A DNA stretch of 64,000 nt from Bedellia somnulentella (Eukaryota; Arthropoda; Insecta; Lepidoptera; Bedelliidae), in contig OY755196.1 of NCBI GenBank assembly GCA_963576735.1, positions 7,979,912-8,043,911 of the forward strand, read 5' to 3'. Positions 42,621-54,049 of this stretch are shown here, one piece after another. Under the pieces are notes generated by a model. The model did no database searches and was not told the origin of the DNA. It saw only the letters and a list, made by a program, of their open reading frames with translations. A program made the translations under genes and the position numbers. Position 1 is the first letter of the stretch; each line of letters starts with the position of its first letter.

Positions 42621-42720
42621 CATATACTCACGGCTACAAATCACAAAAAGGGGTAGCTAGAGCTTTAGAGCTGGAAACTTCTAAGCCACATTTGGAAGTT
42701 GATCGGGGACAAGATAGTAG
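42617..42720 (-). repeat. SINE-2 tail half
   Basis: ACATACATATACTCACGGCT to AAGTTGATCGGGGACAAGA. It is followed by 42718-42835, which recurs at 58325-58400 and 58955-59045 (CAATCCACAAAATTAATTAG). Confidence 0.75.
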
Positions 42721-43074
42721 CAAAGTGAAGTCGCAATTTGTTTGCAATCCACAAAATTAATTAGGGCGCTTTGTTTCGAATAATTTTGTCTTTAATGAGA
42801 GGTCTTTGAGCGAAGGTGTGGTTGAAATAACTTGCATATTAAAATATACTACCGGTGTGAAGTTAGCGGCCGATTCCAGCGGCCGATTATAACCCGACCA
42901 AATTAAAAAGTTTCAATATAGAAAGGTGTAAAACCAGGAATTTCAGCATCTAAGAAGCCTCATTGCCACATAAATAGCTGCATTAACACTCTAGGCCATT
43001 AACCTGCCCGAACGAGAACCTTAAACCCATGAAACAAAATGTAGAGCAGCCACCCTAGATGAATTATTAAAAAC

Positions 43075-46000
43075 TTTTCTGACATGAGCCCCAAGCTTCT
43101 ACACACCTTAATTATGGTATCAAAAGAACCGTATAAAATAGTTCTACAGGATGCATACCAAAATATTTTAATATGAAGAGATTTTAACCCTTCAATCGCA
43201 AGTTTAACCCTCAGCGGCCGATTTCAGCGAAATGAATAGTTGTGATAAAATCTGTCCAAAGCTTCTACACACCTTGAGAGTGGTATCAAAAGAACCGTAT
43301 TAAATAGCTCTACCGGATGCATACCAAAATATTTGAATATGAAGAGCTTTTAACCCTTCAATCACACAATATAGCAATTTAACGTACAAAAAAAAGATAA
43401 ATATTTTCTGACACGAACCCAAAGCTTCTACACACCTTGAGTGTGGTATCAAAAGAACCGTATTAAATAGTTCTACAGGATGCATACCAAAATATTTTAA
43501 TGTGAAGAGATTTTAACCCTGCAATCATACGATAGAGCAATTCCGCGTACAAAAAAATGATAAATATTTTCTGACACGAACCCAAAGCTTCTACACACCT
43601 TGAATATAGTATCAAAAGAACCGTATTAAATAGCTCTACAGGATGCATACCAAAATATTTGAATATGAAGAGATTTTAACCCCTCAATCGCAAGTTTAAC
43701 CCTCAGCGGCCGATTTCAGCGAAATGAATAGTTGTGATAAAATCTGTACAAAGCTTCTACACACCTTGAATATGGTATCAAAAGAACCGTATTAAATAGC
43801 TCTACAGAAAGCATACCAAAATATTTTAATATGAAGAGATTTTAACCCTTCAACCATACGATAGAGCAATTTCACGTACAAAAAAATTATAAATATTTTC
43901 TGACACGAACCCAAAGCTTCTACACACCTTGAGTATGGTATCAAAAGAACCGTATTAAATAGCTCTACAGGATGCATAGCAAAATATTTGAATATGAAGA
44001 GATTTTAACCCCTCAATCGCAAGGTTAACCCGCAGCGGCCGATTTCAGCGAAATGAATAGTTGTGATAAAATCTGTCCAAAGCTTCTACACACCTTGAGT
44101 ATGGTATCAAAAGAACCGTATTAAATAGTTCTACATGATGCATACCGAAATATTTGAATATGAAGAGATTTTAACCCCTCAATCGCAAGTTTAACCCTCA
44201 GCGGCCGATTTCAGCGAAATGAATAGTTGTGATAAAATCTGTCCAAAGCTTTTACACACCTTGAATATGGTATTAAAAAAACCGTTTTAAATAGCTCTAC
44301 AGAATGCATAGCAAAATATTTTAATATGAAGAGATTTTAACCCTTCAACCATACGATAGAGCAATTTCACGTACAAAGAAATGATAAATATTTTCTGACA
44401 CGAACCCAAAGCTTCTACACACCTTGAGTATGGTATCAAAAGAACCGTATTAAATAGTTCTACAGGATGCATACCAAAATATTTTAATGTGAAGAGATTT
44501 TAACCTTTCAATCATACGATAGAGCAATTCCGCGTACAAAAAAATGATAAATATTTTCTGACACGAACCCAAAGCTTCTACACACCTTAAGTATGGTATC
44601 AAAAGAACCGTATTAAATAGCTCTACAGGATGCATACCAAAATATTTGAATATGAAGAGATTTTAACCCCTCAATCGCAAGTTTAACCCTCAGCGGCCGA
44701 TTTCAGCGAAATGAATAGTTGTGATAAAATCTGTACAAAGCTTCTACACACCTTGAATATGGTATCAAAAGAACCGTATTTAATAGCTCTACAGATAGCA
44801 TACCAAAATATTTTAATATGAAGAGATTTTAACCCTTCAACCATACGATAGAGCAATTTCACGTACAAAAAAATTATAAATATTTTCTGACACGAACCCA
44901 AAGCTTCTACACACCTTGAGTATGGTATCAAAAGAACCGTATTAAATAGCTCTATAGGATGCATAGCAAAATATTTGAATATGAAGAGATTTTAACCCCT
45001 CAATCGCAAGGTTAACCCGCAGCGGCCGATTTCAGCGAAATGAATAGTTGTGATAAAATCTGTCCAAAGCTTCTACACACCTTGAGTATGGTATCAAAAG
45101 AACCGTATTAAATAGTTCTACATGATGCATACCGAAATATTTGAATATGAAGAGATTTTAACCCCTCAATCGCAAGTTTAACCCTCAGCGGCCGATTTCA
45201 GCGAAATGAATAGTTGTGATAAAATCTGTCCAAAGCTTTTACACACCTTGAATATGGTATTAAAAAACCGTTTTAAATAGCTCTACAGAATGCATAGCAA
45301 AATATTTTAATATGAAGAGATTTTAACCCTTCAACCATACGATAGAGCAATTTCACGTACAAAGAAATGATAAATATTTTCTGACACGAACCCAAAGCTT
45401 CTACACACCTTGAGTGTGGTATCAAAAGAACCGTATTAAATAGTTCTACCGGATGCATACCAAAATATATGAATATGAAGAGCTTTTAACCCTTCAATCA
45501 CACAATATAGCAATTTAACGTACAAAAAAATGATAAATATTTTCTGACACGAACCCAAAGCTTCTACACACCTTGAGTGTGGTATCAAAAGAACTGTATT
45601 AAATAGTTCTACAGGATGCATACCAAAATATTTGAATATGAAGAGCTTTTAACCCTTCAATCACACAATATAGCAATTTAACGTACAAAAAAATGATAAA
45701 TATTTTCTGACACGAACCCAAAGCTTCTACACACCTTGAGTGTGGTATCAAAAGAACCGTATTAAATAGCTCTACAGGATGCATAGCAAAATATTTTAAT
45801 ATGAAGAGATTTTAACCCTTCAACCATACGATAGAGCAATTTCACGTACAAAAAAATGATAAATATTTTCTGACACGAACCCAAAGCTTCTACACACCTT
45901 GAATATGAAATCAAAAGAACCGTATTAAATAGCTCTACAGGATGCATACCAAAATATTTGAATATGAAGAGATTTTAACCCCTCAATCGCAAGTTTAACC

Positions 46001-46595
46001 CTCAGCGGCCGATTTCAGCGAAATGAATAGTTGTGATAAAATCTGTACAAAGCTTCTACACACCTTGAATATTGTATCAAAAGAACTGTTTTAAATACCT
46101 CTACAGAATGCATAGCAAAATATTTTAATATGAAGAGATTTTAACCCTTCAACCATACGATAGAGCAATTTCACGTACAAAAAAATGATAAATATTTTCT
46201 GACACGAACCCAAAGCTTCTACACACCTTGAGTGTGGTATCAAAAGAACCGTATTAAATAGTTCTACAGGATGCATACCAAAATATTTGAATATGAAGAG
46301 CTTTTAACCCTTCAATCACACAATATAGCAATTTAACGTACAAAAAAATGATAAATATTTTTTGACACGAACCCAAAGCTTCTACACACCTTGAGTGTGG
46401 TATCAAAAGAACCGTATTAAATAGTTCTACAGGATGCATACCAAAATATTTTAATGTGAAGAGATTTTAACCCTTCAATCATACGATAGAGCAATTCCGC
46501 GTACAAAAAAATGATAAATATTTTCTGACACGAACCCAAAGCTTCTACACACATTGAGTGTGGTATCATAAGAACCGTATTAAATAGCTCTACGC
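43075..46595 (-). repeat. Left arm: tandem ~164-bp repeats, two unit types
   Basis: About 21 units of 163-166 bp. All share AAAGCTTCTACACACCTTGA, GTATCAAAAGAACCGTATTA, CTACAGGATGCATACCAAAA and GAAGAGATTTTAACCC. Type A adds AGCGGCCGATTTCAGCGAAA and GTTGTGATAAAATCTG; type B adds CGATAGAGCAATTTCACGTA and AATATTTTCTGACACGAACC. A and B alternate irregularly, and about 986 bp (six units) is repeated as a block (43455-44440 versus 44441-45425). The recurring 61-residue frames (MHPVELFNTVLLI...) on the minus strand are a by-product of the repeat. Confidence 0.92.
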
Positions 46596-48434
46596 ATCTT
46601 GTGTTTTTTGTTACAAAGTTGCCATTTGCCAATATTTTTTAAAAATTTGGAACTAAATGATTATTCTTAAAAATTGTGCAGTTTTTTTTTATTATTTAAT
46701 GCAATAGATTTTAAGCGAAAGCAATAATTTTCAAAAGTAACATAATTAGGGTCATTATTTAAAGATTTTATGTCAGATTGAGCAATATCTGAATTTCGAA
46801 CACTCTCAAAATCTTCAGAATCCGATGAATTAAATAATTTCTGTGCATTAACTACATCCTGAGATACCCAAGGGGATTGTAATATTTATATATAAGTTTT
46901 TAATATAATTTTCCATAAAAGCTAAATTTGTACCTGAAAATAATTTAGCCATCATATCTTTCAATATTTTCTTTTCTTCGCACCTGACATCGCTATTATC
47001 AATATCTTTGTCCATATTTTTCATAATGTGTGCACAACAAAGAAATAAAGGCGTAATATTTTTTGGTATCTGTGCTTGGAGCATATTTTCAAATATTGGT
47101 TCAGGGTTAATTTGTTGAATGCTTCACATGCGGCGTTTATTAATGCGAAAGAAAAATCGGTTACCACTCCCGAAAAACGGGCCAGGCATTACTTTTTTCA
47201 GAAAATTTCTTAAAGTCATTCAAATATGGTATTAGTGTCATGTTTTACCGATGTAAATAAGAATAAAGGGCAAATCCTTTGATTTAAACTTATGACACCT
47301 GCGTACAAAAACGTTCTCATCTTTTTTGTTTCTGTATTAAGTTTTCTCATAACACCACCCGTGGCATCAAAATACAAAGCAGCTTTTCATTAACCTTTTT
47401 TCAAATTACTACTTGTATTGCGCTGTACATTTTTATGCACAAGGGAATTTTCATGATCGTTTTGATATAAATATAGATCAAGAACATCATGTTTGTTGCG
47501 GTAATTTATGGCTAATGCCTCAGATCTATTTTTTCGGAAAACATCGTCAGATTTAATGTTTTCTAAATTTTTGTCAATTCTTAGTTTTTTGCCTTATTCA
47601 CAGACTTCAGTTGTTTTTGGTTAATTATAAAAGATTTTTCGTGTAAAAGTTGGTTTTTAGTATATTTTTTTCAATCCCTCTCACTTGATTTGTACACATT
47701 TCATTGTGACAAAAATTCTCACTTTCGCTTAGTACCGTGACTTTCGTATGTTTAATTTTATTTTGAATGACTTACAATGTTGTTGCTTGCATCTAGCAGT
47801 AACAATTATTTCTTTATTTTTTTAGATATTTAACATTTTTAAATACTAACAAACAAGTATTATTAAAATTCTTATTTATAAGTTTGCGTAGTGCATAAGT
47901 ATAGTTAGGTGTTTAGTTTATTGTTTTGGTTGAACATATTATCGTATACTAAGGGATCAATTGTGGATTTACCTTTTTTTTTATGCATTTTTTTATTTAG
48001 ACAAGTTTGCTGCGTTTTGAGTTTATTTTGGTATTATAAGCATTGAGTTTTCTCAACTGGATATCCAAATCACTAAAAGAGGAATGGAGAGGAAGGAATT
48101 GCATAAGGGTCTTTTTATTATCAAGATGATGGTCAATTGGTCTTGTGATGTCTATTCACCATTAGACCATTTTTGAGTTTCTTTTACAAAATGATGATCA
48201 TTTTGACATAGATACAGATTTAAAATAATCTTTTTTGTTGAGGTCATTGCTGATGCCTCAGACCTGATTTTTGAAAACCTTAGACATTATTGATTATAAT
48301 ATATTAAAAGTGTCGCCTTATTTGCAGACATCAGTTATTTCACTCAACTATAAACGTTCGTCGTAACAAAAAATATATCAATTATTTTCAGTTCGTCACC
48401 GCTGAACTGGTTGTTGTAATTTTATTTCCTAAAC
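46596..48434. other. Spacer between the inverted arrays
   Basis: AT-rich spacer with a MULE transposase remnant on the minus strand (46650-47830) and, at 48090-48380, a second diverged copy of the transposase segment seen at 47400-47680, in the same orientation (shared GATGATC.TTTTGA, GCTGATGCCTCAGA, CCTTATTTGCAGAC-like blocks). 47830-48090 shows nothing recognisable. Confidence 0.6.
46650..47830 (-). pseudogene. MULE-type transposase remnant (Phantom/NOF-like?)
   Basis: Read on the minus strand from ~47830 the order is: a Cys/Lys-rich N-terminal piece near 47780; EALAINYRNKHDVLDLYLYQ; ALYFDATGGVMRKL near 47360 (first Asp of the DDE triad in DATGG); TFLYAGVISLN; VVTDFSFALINAACEAFN near 47140 (second Asp); then LFLCCAHIMKNMDKDID and a tail ending KSIALNN. 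I recall DATGG...VTDFS.ALIN from MULE-like transposases abundant in insects. Stops near 47395 and 47215 and frameshifts near 47110 and 46880 make it non-functional. The third catalytic residue was not located. The assignment rests on motif memory, not a search. Confidence 0.68.
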
Positions 48435-48520
48435 TAGTTGACCCGACAGACTTCGTACTGTAAATTTGCTTATGCTAAACTTTAGGCATTTGTTCCGATA
48501 TATCTAAGCTGAATCAGACT
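48435..48520 (-). mobile_element. Helitron 3' end fragment
   Basis: ACTAGTTGACCCGACAGAC on the plus strand is the reverse of a Helitron terminus (GTCGGGTCAACTAG before T). The ~85-base remnant sits exactly between the spacer and the right array. Confidence 0.55.
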
Positions 48521-51500
48521 CTTCATATTCAAATATTTTGGTATGCATCCGGTAGAACTATTTAATACGGTTCTTTTGCTTTGGGTTCATGTCAGAAAAT
48601 ATTTATCATGTTTTTGTACGTGAAATTGCTCTATCGTATGGTTGAAGTGTTAAAATCTCTTCATATTAAAATATTTTGCTATGCATCCTGTAGAGCTATT
48701 TAATACGGTTCTTTTGATACCATATTCAAGGTGTGTAGAAGCTTTGGACAGATTTTATCACAACTATTCATTTCGCTGAAATCGGCCGCTGAGGGTTAAA
48801 CTTGCGATTGAGGGGTTAAAATCTCTTCATATTCAAATATTTCGGTATGCATCATGTAGAACTATTTAATACGGTTCTTTTGATACCATACTCAAGGTGT
48901 GTAGAAGCTTTGGACAGATTTTATCACAACTATTCATTTCGCTGAAATCGGCCGCTGAGGGTTAACCTTGCGATTGAGGGGTTAAAATCTCTTCATATTC
49001 AAATATTTTGCTATGCATCCTGTAGAGCTATTTAATACGGTTCTTTTGATACCATACTCAAGGTGTGTAGAAGCTTTGGGTTCGTGTCAGAAAATATTTA
49101 TCATTTGTTTGTACGTTAAATTGCTCTATTATGTGATTGAAGGGTTAAAATCTCTTCATACTAAAATATTTTGGTATGCATCCTGTAGAACTATTTTATA
49201 CGGTTCTTTTGATACCACACTCAAGGTGTGTAGAAGCTTTGGGTTCGTGTCAGAAAAAAATTTATCATTTTTTTGTACGTGAAATTGCTCTATCGTATGG
49301 TTGAAGGGTTAAAATCTCTTCATATTAAAATATTTTGCTATGCATTCTGTAGAACTATTTAAAACGGTTCTTTTGATACCATATTCAAGGTGTGTAGAAG
49401 CTTTGGACAGATTTTATCACAACTATTCATTTCGCTGAAATCGGCCGCTGAGGGTTAACCTTATGATTGAGGGGTTAAAATCTCTTCATATTCAAATATT
49501 TTGCTATGCATTCTGTAGAGCTATTTAATAAGGTTCTTTTGATACCATATTCAAGGTGTGTAGAAACTTTGGACAGATTTTATCACAACTATTCATTTCG
49601 CTGAAATCGGCCGCTGAGGGTTAAACTTGCGATTGAGGGGTTAAAATCTCTTCATATTAAAATATTTTGCTATGCATCCTGTAGAACTATTTTATACGGT
49701 TCTTTTGATACCACACTCAAGGTGTGTAGAAGCTTTGGGTTCGTGTCAGAAAATATTTATCATTTTTTTGTACGTGAAATTGCTCTATCGTATGGTTGAA
49801 GGGTTAAAATCTCTTCATATTCAAATATTTTGGTATGCATTCTGTAGAGCTATTTTATACGGTTCTTTTGATACCATATTCAAGGTGTCTAGAAGCTTTG
49901 GACAGATTTTATCACAACTATTCATTTCGCTGAAATCGGCCGCTGAGGGTTAAACTTGCGATTGAGGGGTTAAAATCTCTTCATATTAAAATATTTTGCT
50001 ATGCATCCTGTAGAGCTATTTAATACGGTTCTTTTGATAGCAAACTGAAGGTGTGTAGAAGCTTTGGGTTCGTGTCAGAATATATTTATCATTTTTTTGT
50101 ACGTGAAATTGCTCTATCGTATGGTTGAAGGGTTAAAATCTCTTCATATTAAAATATTTTGCTATGCATTCTGTAGAGCTATTTAAAACGGTTCTTTTGA
50201 TACCATATTCAAGGTGTGTAGAAGCTTTGTACAGATTTTATCACAACTATTCATTTCGCTGAAATCGGCCGCTGAGGGTTAAACTTGCGATTGAGGGGTT
50301 AAAATCTCTTCATATTCAAATATTTTGGTATGCATCCTGTAGAGCTATTTAATACGGTTCTTTTGATACCATATTCAAGGTGTGTAGAAGCTTTGGGTTC
50401 GTGTCAGAAAATATTTATCATTTTTTTGTACGCGGAATTGCTCTATCGTATGATTGCAGGGTTAAAATCTCTTCACATTAAAATATTTTGGTATGCTTTC
50501 TGTAGAGCTATTTAATACGGTTCTTTTGATACCATACTTAAGGTGTGTAGAAGCTTTGGACAGATTTTATCACAACTATTTATTTCGCTGAAATCGGCCG
50601 CTGAGGGTTAACCTTGCGCTTGAGGGGTTAAAATCTCTTCATATTCAAATATTTTGCTATGCATCCTGTAGAGCTATTTAATACGGTTCTTTTGATACCA
50701 TACTTAAGGTGTGTAGAAGCTTTGGACAGATTTTATCACAACTATTTATTTCGCTGAAATCGGCCGCTGAGGGTTAACCTTGCGCTTGAGGGGTTAAAAT
50801 CTCTTCATATTCAAATATTTTGGTATGCATTCTGTAGAGCTATTTTATACGGTTCTTTTGATACCATATTCAAGGTGTGTAGAAGCTTTGGACAGATTTT
50901 ATCACAACTATTCATTTCGCTGAAATCGGCAGCTGAGGGTTAAACTTGCGATTGAGGGGTTAAAATCTCTTCATATTAAAATATTTTGCTATGCATCCTG
51001 TAGAGCTATTTAATACGGTTCTTTTGATAGCAAACTGAAGGTGTGTAGAAGCTTTGGGTTCGTGTCAGAATATATTTATCATTTTTTTGTACGTGAAATT
51101 GCTCTATCGTATGGTTGAAGGGTTAAAATCTCTTCATATTAAAATATTTTGCTATGCATTCTGTAGAGCTATTTAAAACGGTTCTTTTGATACCATATTC
51201 AAGGTGTGTAGAAGCTTTGTACAGATTTTATCACAACTATTTATTTCACTGAAATCGGCCGCTAGGGTTAACCTTGCGATTGAAGGGTTAAAATCTCTTC
51301 ATATTCAAATATTTCGGTATGCATCATGTAGAACTATTTAATACGGTTCTTTTGATACCATACTCAAGGTGTGTAGAAGCTTTGGGTTCGTGTCAGAAAA
51401 TATTTATCATTTTTTTGTACGTGAAATTGCTCTATCGTATGGTTGAAGGGTTAAAATCTCTTCATATTAAAATATTTTGCTATGCATTCTGTAGAGCTAT

Positions 51501-51717
51501 TTAAAACGGTTCTTTTGATACCATATTCAAGGTGTGTAGAAGCTTTGTACAGATTTTATCACAACTATTCATTTCGCTGAAATCGGCCGCTGAGGGTTAA
51601 ACTTGCGATTGAGGGGTTAAAATCTCTTCATATTCAAATATTTTGGTATGCATCCTGTAGAGCTATTTAATACGGTTCTTTTGATACCATATTCAAGGTG
51701 TGTAGAAGCTTTGGGTT
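48521..51717 (+). repeat. Right arm: tandem ~164-bp repeats, inverted relative to left arm
   Basis: About 20 units, reverse complement of the left-arm units (CTCTTCATATTCAAATATTT, TATGCATCCTGTAGAGC, GAAGCTTTGGGTTCGTGTCA or GGACAGATTTTATCACAACT). Types A and B again alternate. The first unit (48546-48680) has an internal deletion of ~28 bases. A block of ~990 bp recurs (marker GATAGCAAACTGAAGGTG at ~50036 and ~51026), the same six-unit period as in the left arm. The last unit is interrupted at GGGTTCGT by an RTE fragment. Confidence 0.92.
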
Positions 51718-51785
51718 CGTGGCGATCGATAGTCTCTGCCTAGCCCAAAGGGAATTGACGGCGCGAGTATATGTATGTATGTTAG
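51718..51785 (+). mobile_element. RTE LINE 3' fragment ending the right array
   Basis: GGCGATCGATAGTCTCTGCC to CGCGAGTATATGTATGTATG: the last ~65 bases of the RTE family. The array does not resume after it, so the insertion coincided with, or preceded, loss of the outer end of the arm. Confidence 0.85.
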
Positions 51786-51892
51786 TAATCGGTCCAGCTT
51801 TTGACGCATGCACTCATGAATTATTTACTTATTTACCAGCTGTTTGTGCCTTGTTTTACGAAATACTTTGGTATGTTGACTTTATATATTAC

Positions 51893-52480
51893 TAGCGACC
51901 CGCCCCGGCTTCACACGGGTGCAATGCAAAATATACCTACTACAGCATGTCCTTATACACAACGTTCTCAGCTTTTTTGTCATTAGCCAATACAAACATG
52001 TTTTGCTTAGACGTTACTCTTGACAGCGCGACATATAATTGGCCATGTGAAAAACACTCAACATTCAAGTCTAATCCTGCAACGTTAAAAGTTTAACCCT
52101 GTTTGGTCATTGCAAAAGATATCTTTACCGGAAATTGTAGGCGTTTAAATTGGAACGGTAAATCTGATGGTATCAGAGGAATTCGGGGAATTAGTACATC
52201 TTCTCCGGTACCACATCCGGTGAGTATTGTGCACTCTATCATGAATTTTTTTAATGATTTTATCAGCAAACGTGTGCCATTGCAGAGCTTAGGAGGATTC
52301 AGATTTCTTAATAAAATAACAGGACAACCTACTTTCAATTCCATTTTATGAGGAGGGAGTCCAGAAGGGTTCAAAGAATTAAGAAATGTACAGCTTCTTC
52401 CGAGTCGAGAACAGTATCCACCGAGTAGTATATTTGCGTCGGCGTATCAATTTTTGCAAGAATGAAGTTGTTTGCCTTAT
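51893..52480 (-). pseudogene. Helitron PIF1-like helicase, C-terminal fragment with Helitron 3' end
   Basis: Helitron transposases are Rep/helicase proteins for rolling-circle transposition; this is the last ~190 residues. On the minus strand: NSLNPSGLPPHKMELKVGCP, NLNPPKLCNGTRLLIKSL, VLIPRIPLIPSDLPFQFKRL, QFPVKISFAMT, then ECFSHGQLYVALSRVTSKQN and a natural stop after YKDML. About 40 bases later the element closes ACCCGTGTGAAGCCGGGGCG GGTCGCTAG before T, with an ACCCG/CGGGT stem. Decay: a one-base frameshift near 52390, loss of ~4 residues at the usual T.NKAQGQT motif, and a TAA in place of a Gln codon near 52095. It fixes the family identity of the other CTAG-ended repeats in the window. 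Confidence 0.9.
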
Positions 52481-52572
52481 CTACTTAAAACTATACGTAT
52501 GATTATGAACTAATTGCACTAATTATTGGTTAGTGCTGGATTAAAAAATATTTACTTACTATTCGTTCGACT

Positions 52573-52895
52573 AAAAACAAAAGATTATCAACAACAAAAT
52601 ATACCTATTCTATTCAGTTCTTCTATGAACTAAACTATAATTTTCAATAATTGAAAATGCTCGCCCTAATACTAAATTGTCTTAACTCTAAATTCAAATC
52701 AAAGTCTTAATGGAAGAAATACCAAGAAATATGGTGTTAAGCTAATCCTATCTAACCTAATGTACTTACAATACTACTAATATAATAATAATAATAATGG
52801 AGAGATGGGAGAGGTGAGAAACTAAAAGTGTTCCCAAAATAATAATAAAAATTAAAAGATAATCAACAACAAAAGATACTTATTATATTCAGTTT
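52573..52895. repeat. ~42-bp direct repeats, one abutting a Dong fragment
   Basis: AAAGATTATCAACAACAAAA at ~52578 and AAAGATAATCAACAACAAAA at ~52855 extend to ...ATTCAGTT in both. They are 280 bases apart, bracketing unassigned sequence and the Dong fragment. Confidence 0.65.
52799..52848 (+). mobile_element. Dong-like LINE, 3' terminal fragment in a TAA repeat
   Basis: GATGGGAGAGGTGAGAAAC to GTTCCCAAAATAATAATAAA matches the last ~48 bases of the element at 16161-19635 with few differences. It follows (TAA)n at 52781-52798. It is a second, almost fully 5'-truncated insertion of the same family into the same kind of target. Confidence 0.85.
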
Positions 52896-52983
52896 AATTA
52901 ATTCTTGATATTTTCCTCGCTAGAGAGCTCCGATAAACGCGTGCGATCGCTGCAAATCATAAAGTGCGCGGCCATCGACGCGC

Positions 52984-52991
52984 TATTTATA
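52984..52991 (-). promoter_or_regulatory. TATA-box-like element in a GC-rich patch
   Basis: TATAAATA on the minus strand within a CpG-rich stretch (52920-53015: GCGTGCGATCGCTGC, CGCGCCGCCCGGGG). It resembles a core promoter, possibly of an LTR, but no gene or LTR pair could be tied to it. Confidence 0.3.
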
Positions 52992-53204
52992 GGCACGCGC
53001 CGCCCGGGGCAAACAACTACGACCCTGCATTTTAAATTTGTAATATCTTCGGTAATATTCACTTAAATTACATGCTGTAAAAAGCATATTGATGTATAAT
53101 AAATGCATAATTTATTTAAGGTACTTAATTGGATAAGGATTAATGCTGTATTGTTTAAAATCACTTCGTAAATAACCAATTTTTTAGTAAAGAATAAAAA
53201 TGGT

Positions 53205-53555
53205 TATTCTGGGTCATCCCTAAGAGATAGACATATACCATCGCGGACTTTTTTGTTGAACTTTTTAAGTTGAACAATACTGTAGTAAATTTTTTTTGTC
53301 TATCTCGTAGGGTTCAGCCAGCGTTTGCAATATAAGCGCAAAAAAACGTGCTTATTTACGACATCACATTAGAAACCTTTAAATTTATCAGTGTTTCTCT
53401 ACTATATTATGCATTTTTTATACATACAAACCTTCCTTAAGAATCACTCTATCTATTAAAAAAAACCGCATCAAAATCCGTTGCGTAGTTTTAAAGATCT
53501 AAGCATACATACGGACATACAGCGAAAGCGACTTTGTTTTATACTATGTATTGAT
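53205..53555 (+). mobile_element. Helitron-like repeat fragment
   Basis: GGGTCATCCCTAAGAGATAG, ATAGACATATACCATCGCGG, then CAAAATCCGTTGCGTAGTTT and ACTTTGTTTTATACTATGTA. The GATAGACATATAC block also occurs in the Helitron at 6737-7698 (near 7275). Ends undefined. Confidence 0.5.
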
Positions 53556-53574
53556 TGATATCGTCCTTTACTCA

Positions 53575-53690
53575 CGGATGAAGATCCCATAAAGTGTACT
53601 TTTGTACTCTGCTACTTTTTAATTTTAAATGGAGAAAAGATCGTAAAATAAAGGTCAGTTAGTGATTAGTGTTGGGCTCAAAAAGGGCAC
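53575..53690 (-). repeat. SINE-2 remnant
   Basis: TTTACTCACGGATGAAGATCCC, then GGAGAAAAGATCGTAAAATA and AAAGGTCAGTTAGTGAT. Highly diverged; the head is missing. Confidence 0.5.
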
Positions 53691-54049
53691 GCACACATCA
53701 AACTTATGTTCGACATTATAATATCGATAAAATATATGGCAAGAAATAACACCTAAAATAAAAATAAAAACTAGATTGGCAAAAACTTTGCATGCCGTAA
53801 ATTGGAGCGAAGCCGGACTAAATCAAACATGGTTTCTGTAAAAATATATATGTAATTTTCGAAACTTTTTGTTTTTCATCGATTCAGGCAAAGTAAATGC
53901 CTAGAAACTTCCGATACTCACATTAAGAAAGTGAGGAAACTTTTAAGGTTGATTATTCCTCAGTGGCACATTTTTTCCGGATAAACTTGGAGTGATGTCA
54001 CAAGTGAAATTCAAAAGTCGAAGCTAAATGGATGAGGAGGCTCCAACTC

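Larger units (their letters stand above)
42844..51717. mobile_element. Candidate Foldback (MULE/FB-NOF-like) element with tandem-repeat inverted arms
   Basis: Left arm 43075-46595 and right arm 48521-51717 are arrays of the same ~164-bp units in opposite orientation. The spacer 46596-48434 carries a degraded MULE-type transposase. Drosophila FB elements have long terminal inverted repeats made of short tandem repeats and sometimes a NOF gene (MULE-like) between them, so the plan is the same. The left outer end (42844-43074) is unique sequence with two GCGGCCGATT motifs. The right outer end is missing: the last unit is cut at 51717 by an RTE fragment. No target duplication can therefore be shown. 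Alternative: a satellite array that suffered an inversion around a MULE remnant. Confidence 0.65.

Noticed and set aside
43300..46632. Thirteen or more similar ~61-residue frames (MHPVELFNTVLLI...) that look like a tandem gene family
   Set aside because: They follow the 163-166-bp repeat period, which is not a multiple of three, overlap one another, appear on opposite strands in the two arms and vary like non-coding DNA. They are shadows of the repeat.
42844..51717. CRISPR array
   Set aside because: There are repeats of regular length, but the whole ~164-bp unit is repeated with no unique spacers. The context is eukaryotic.
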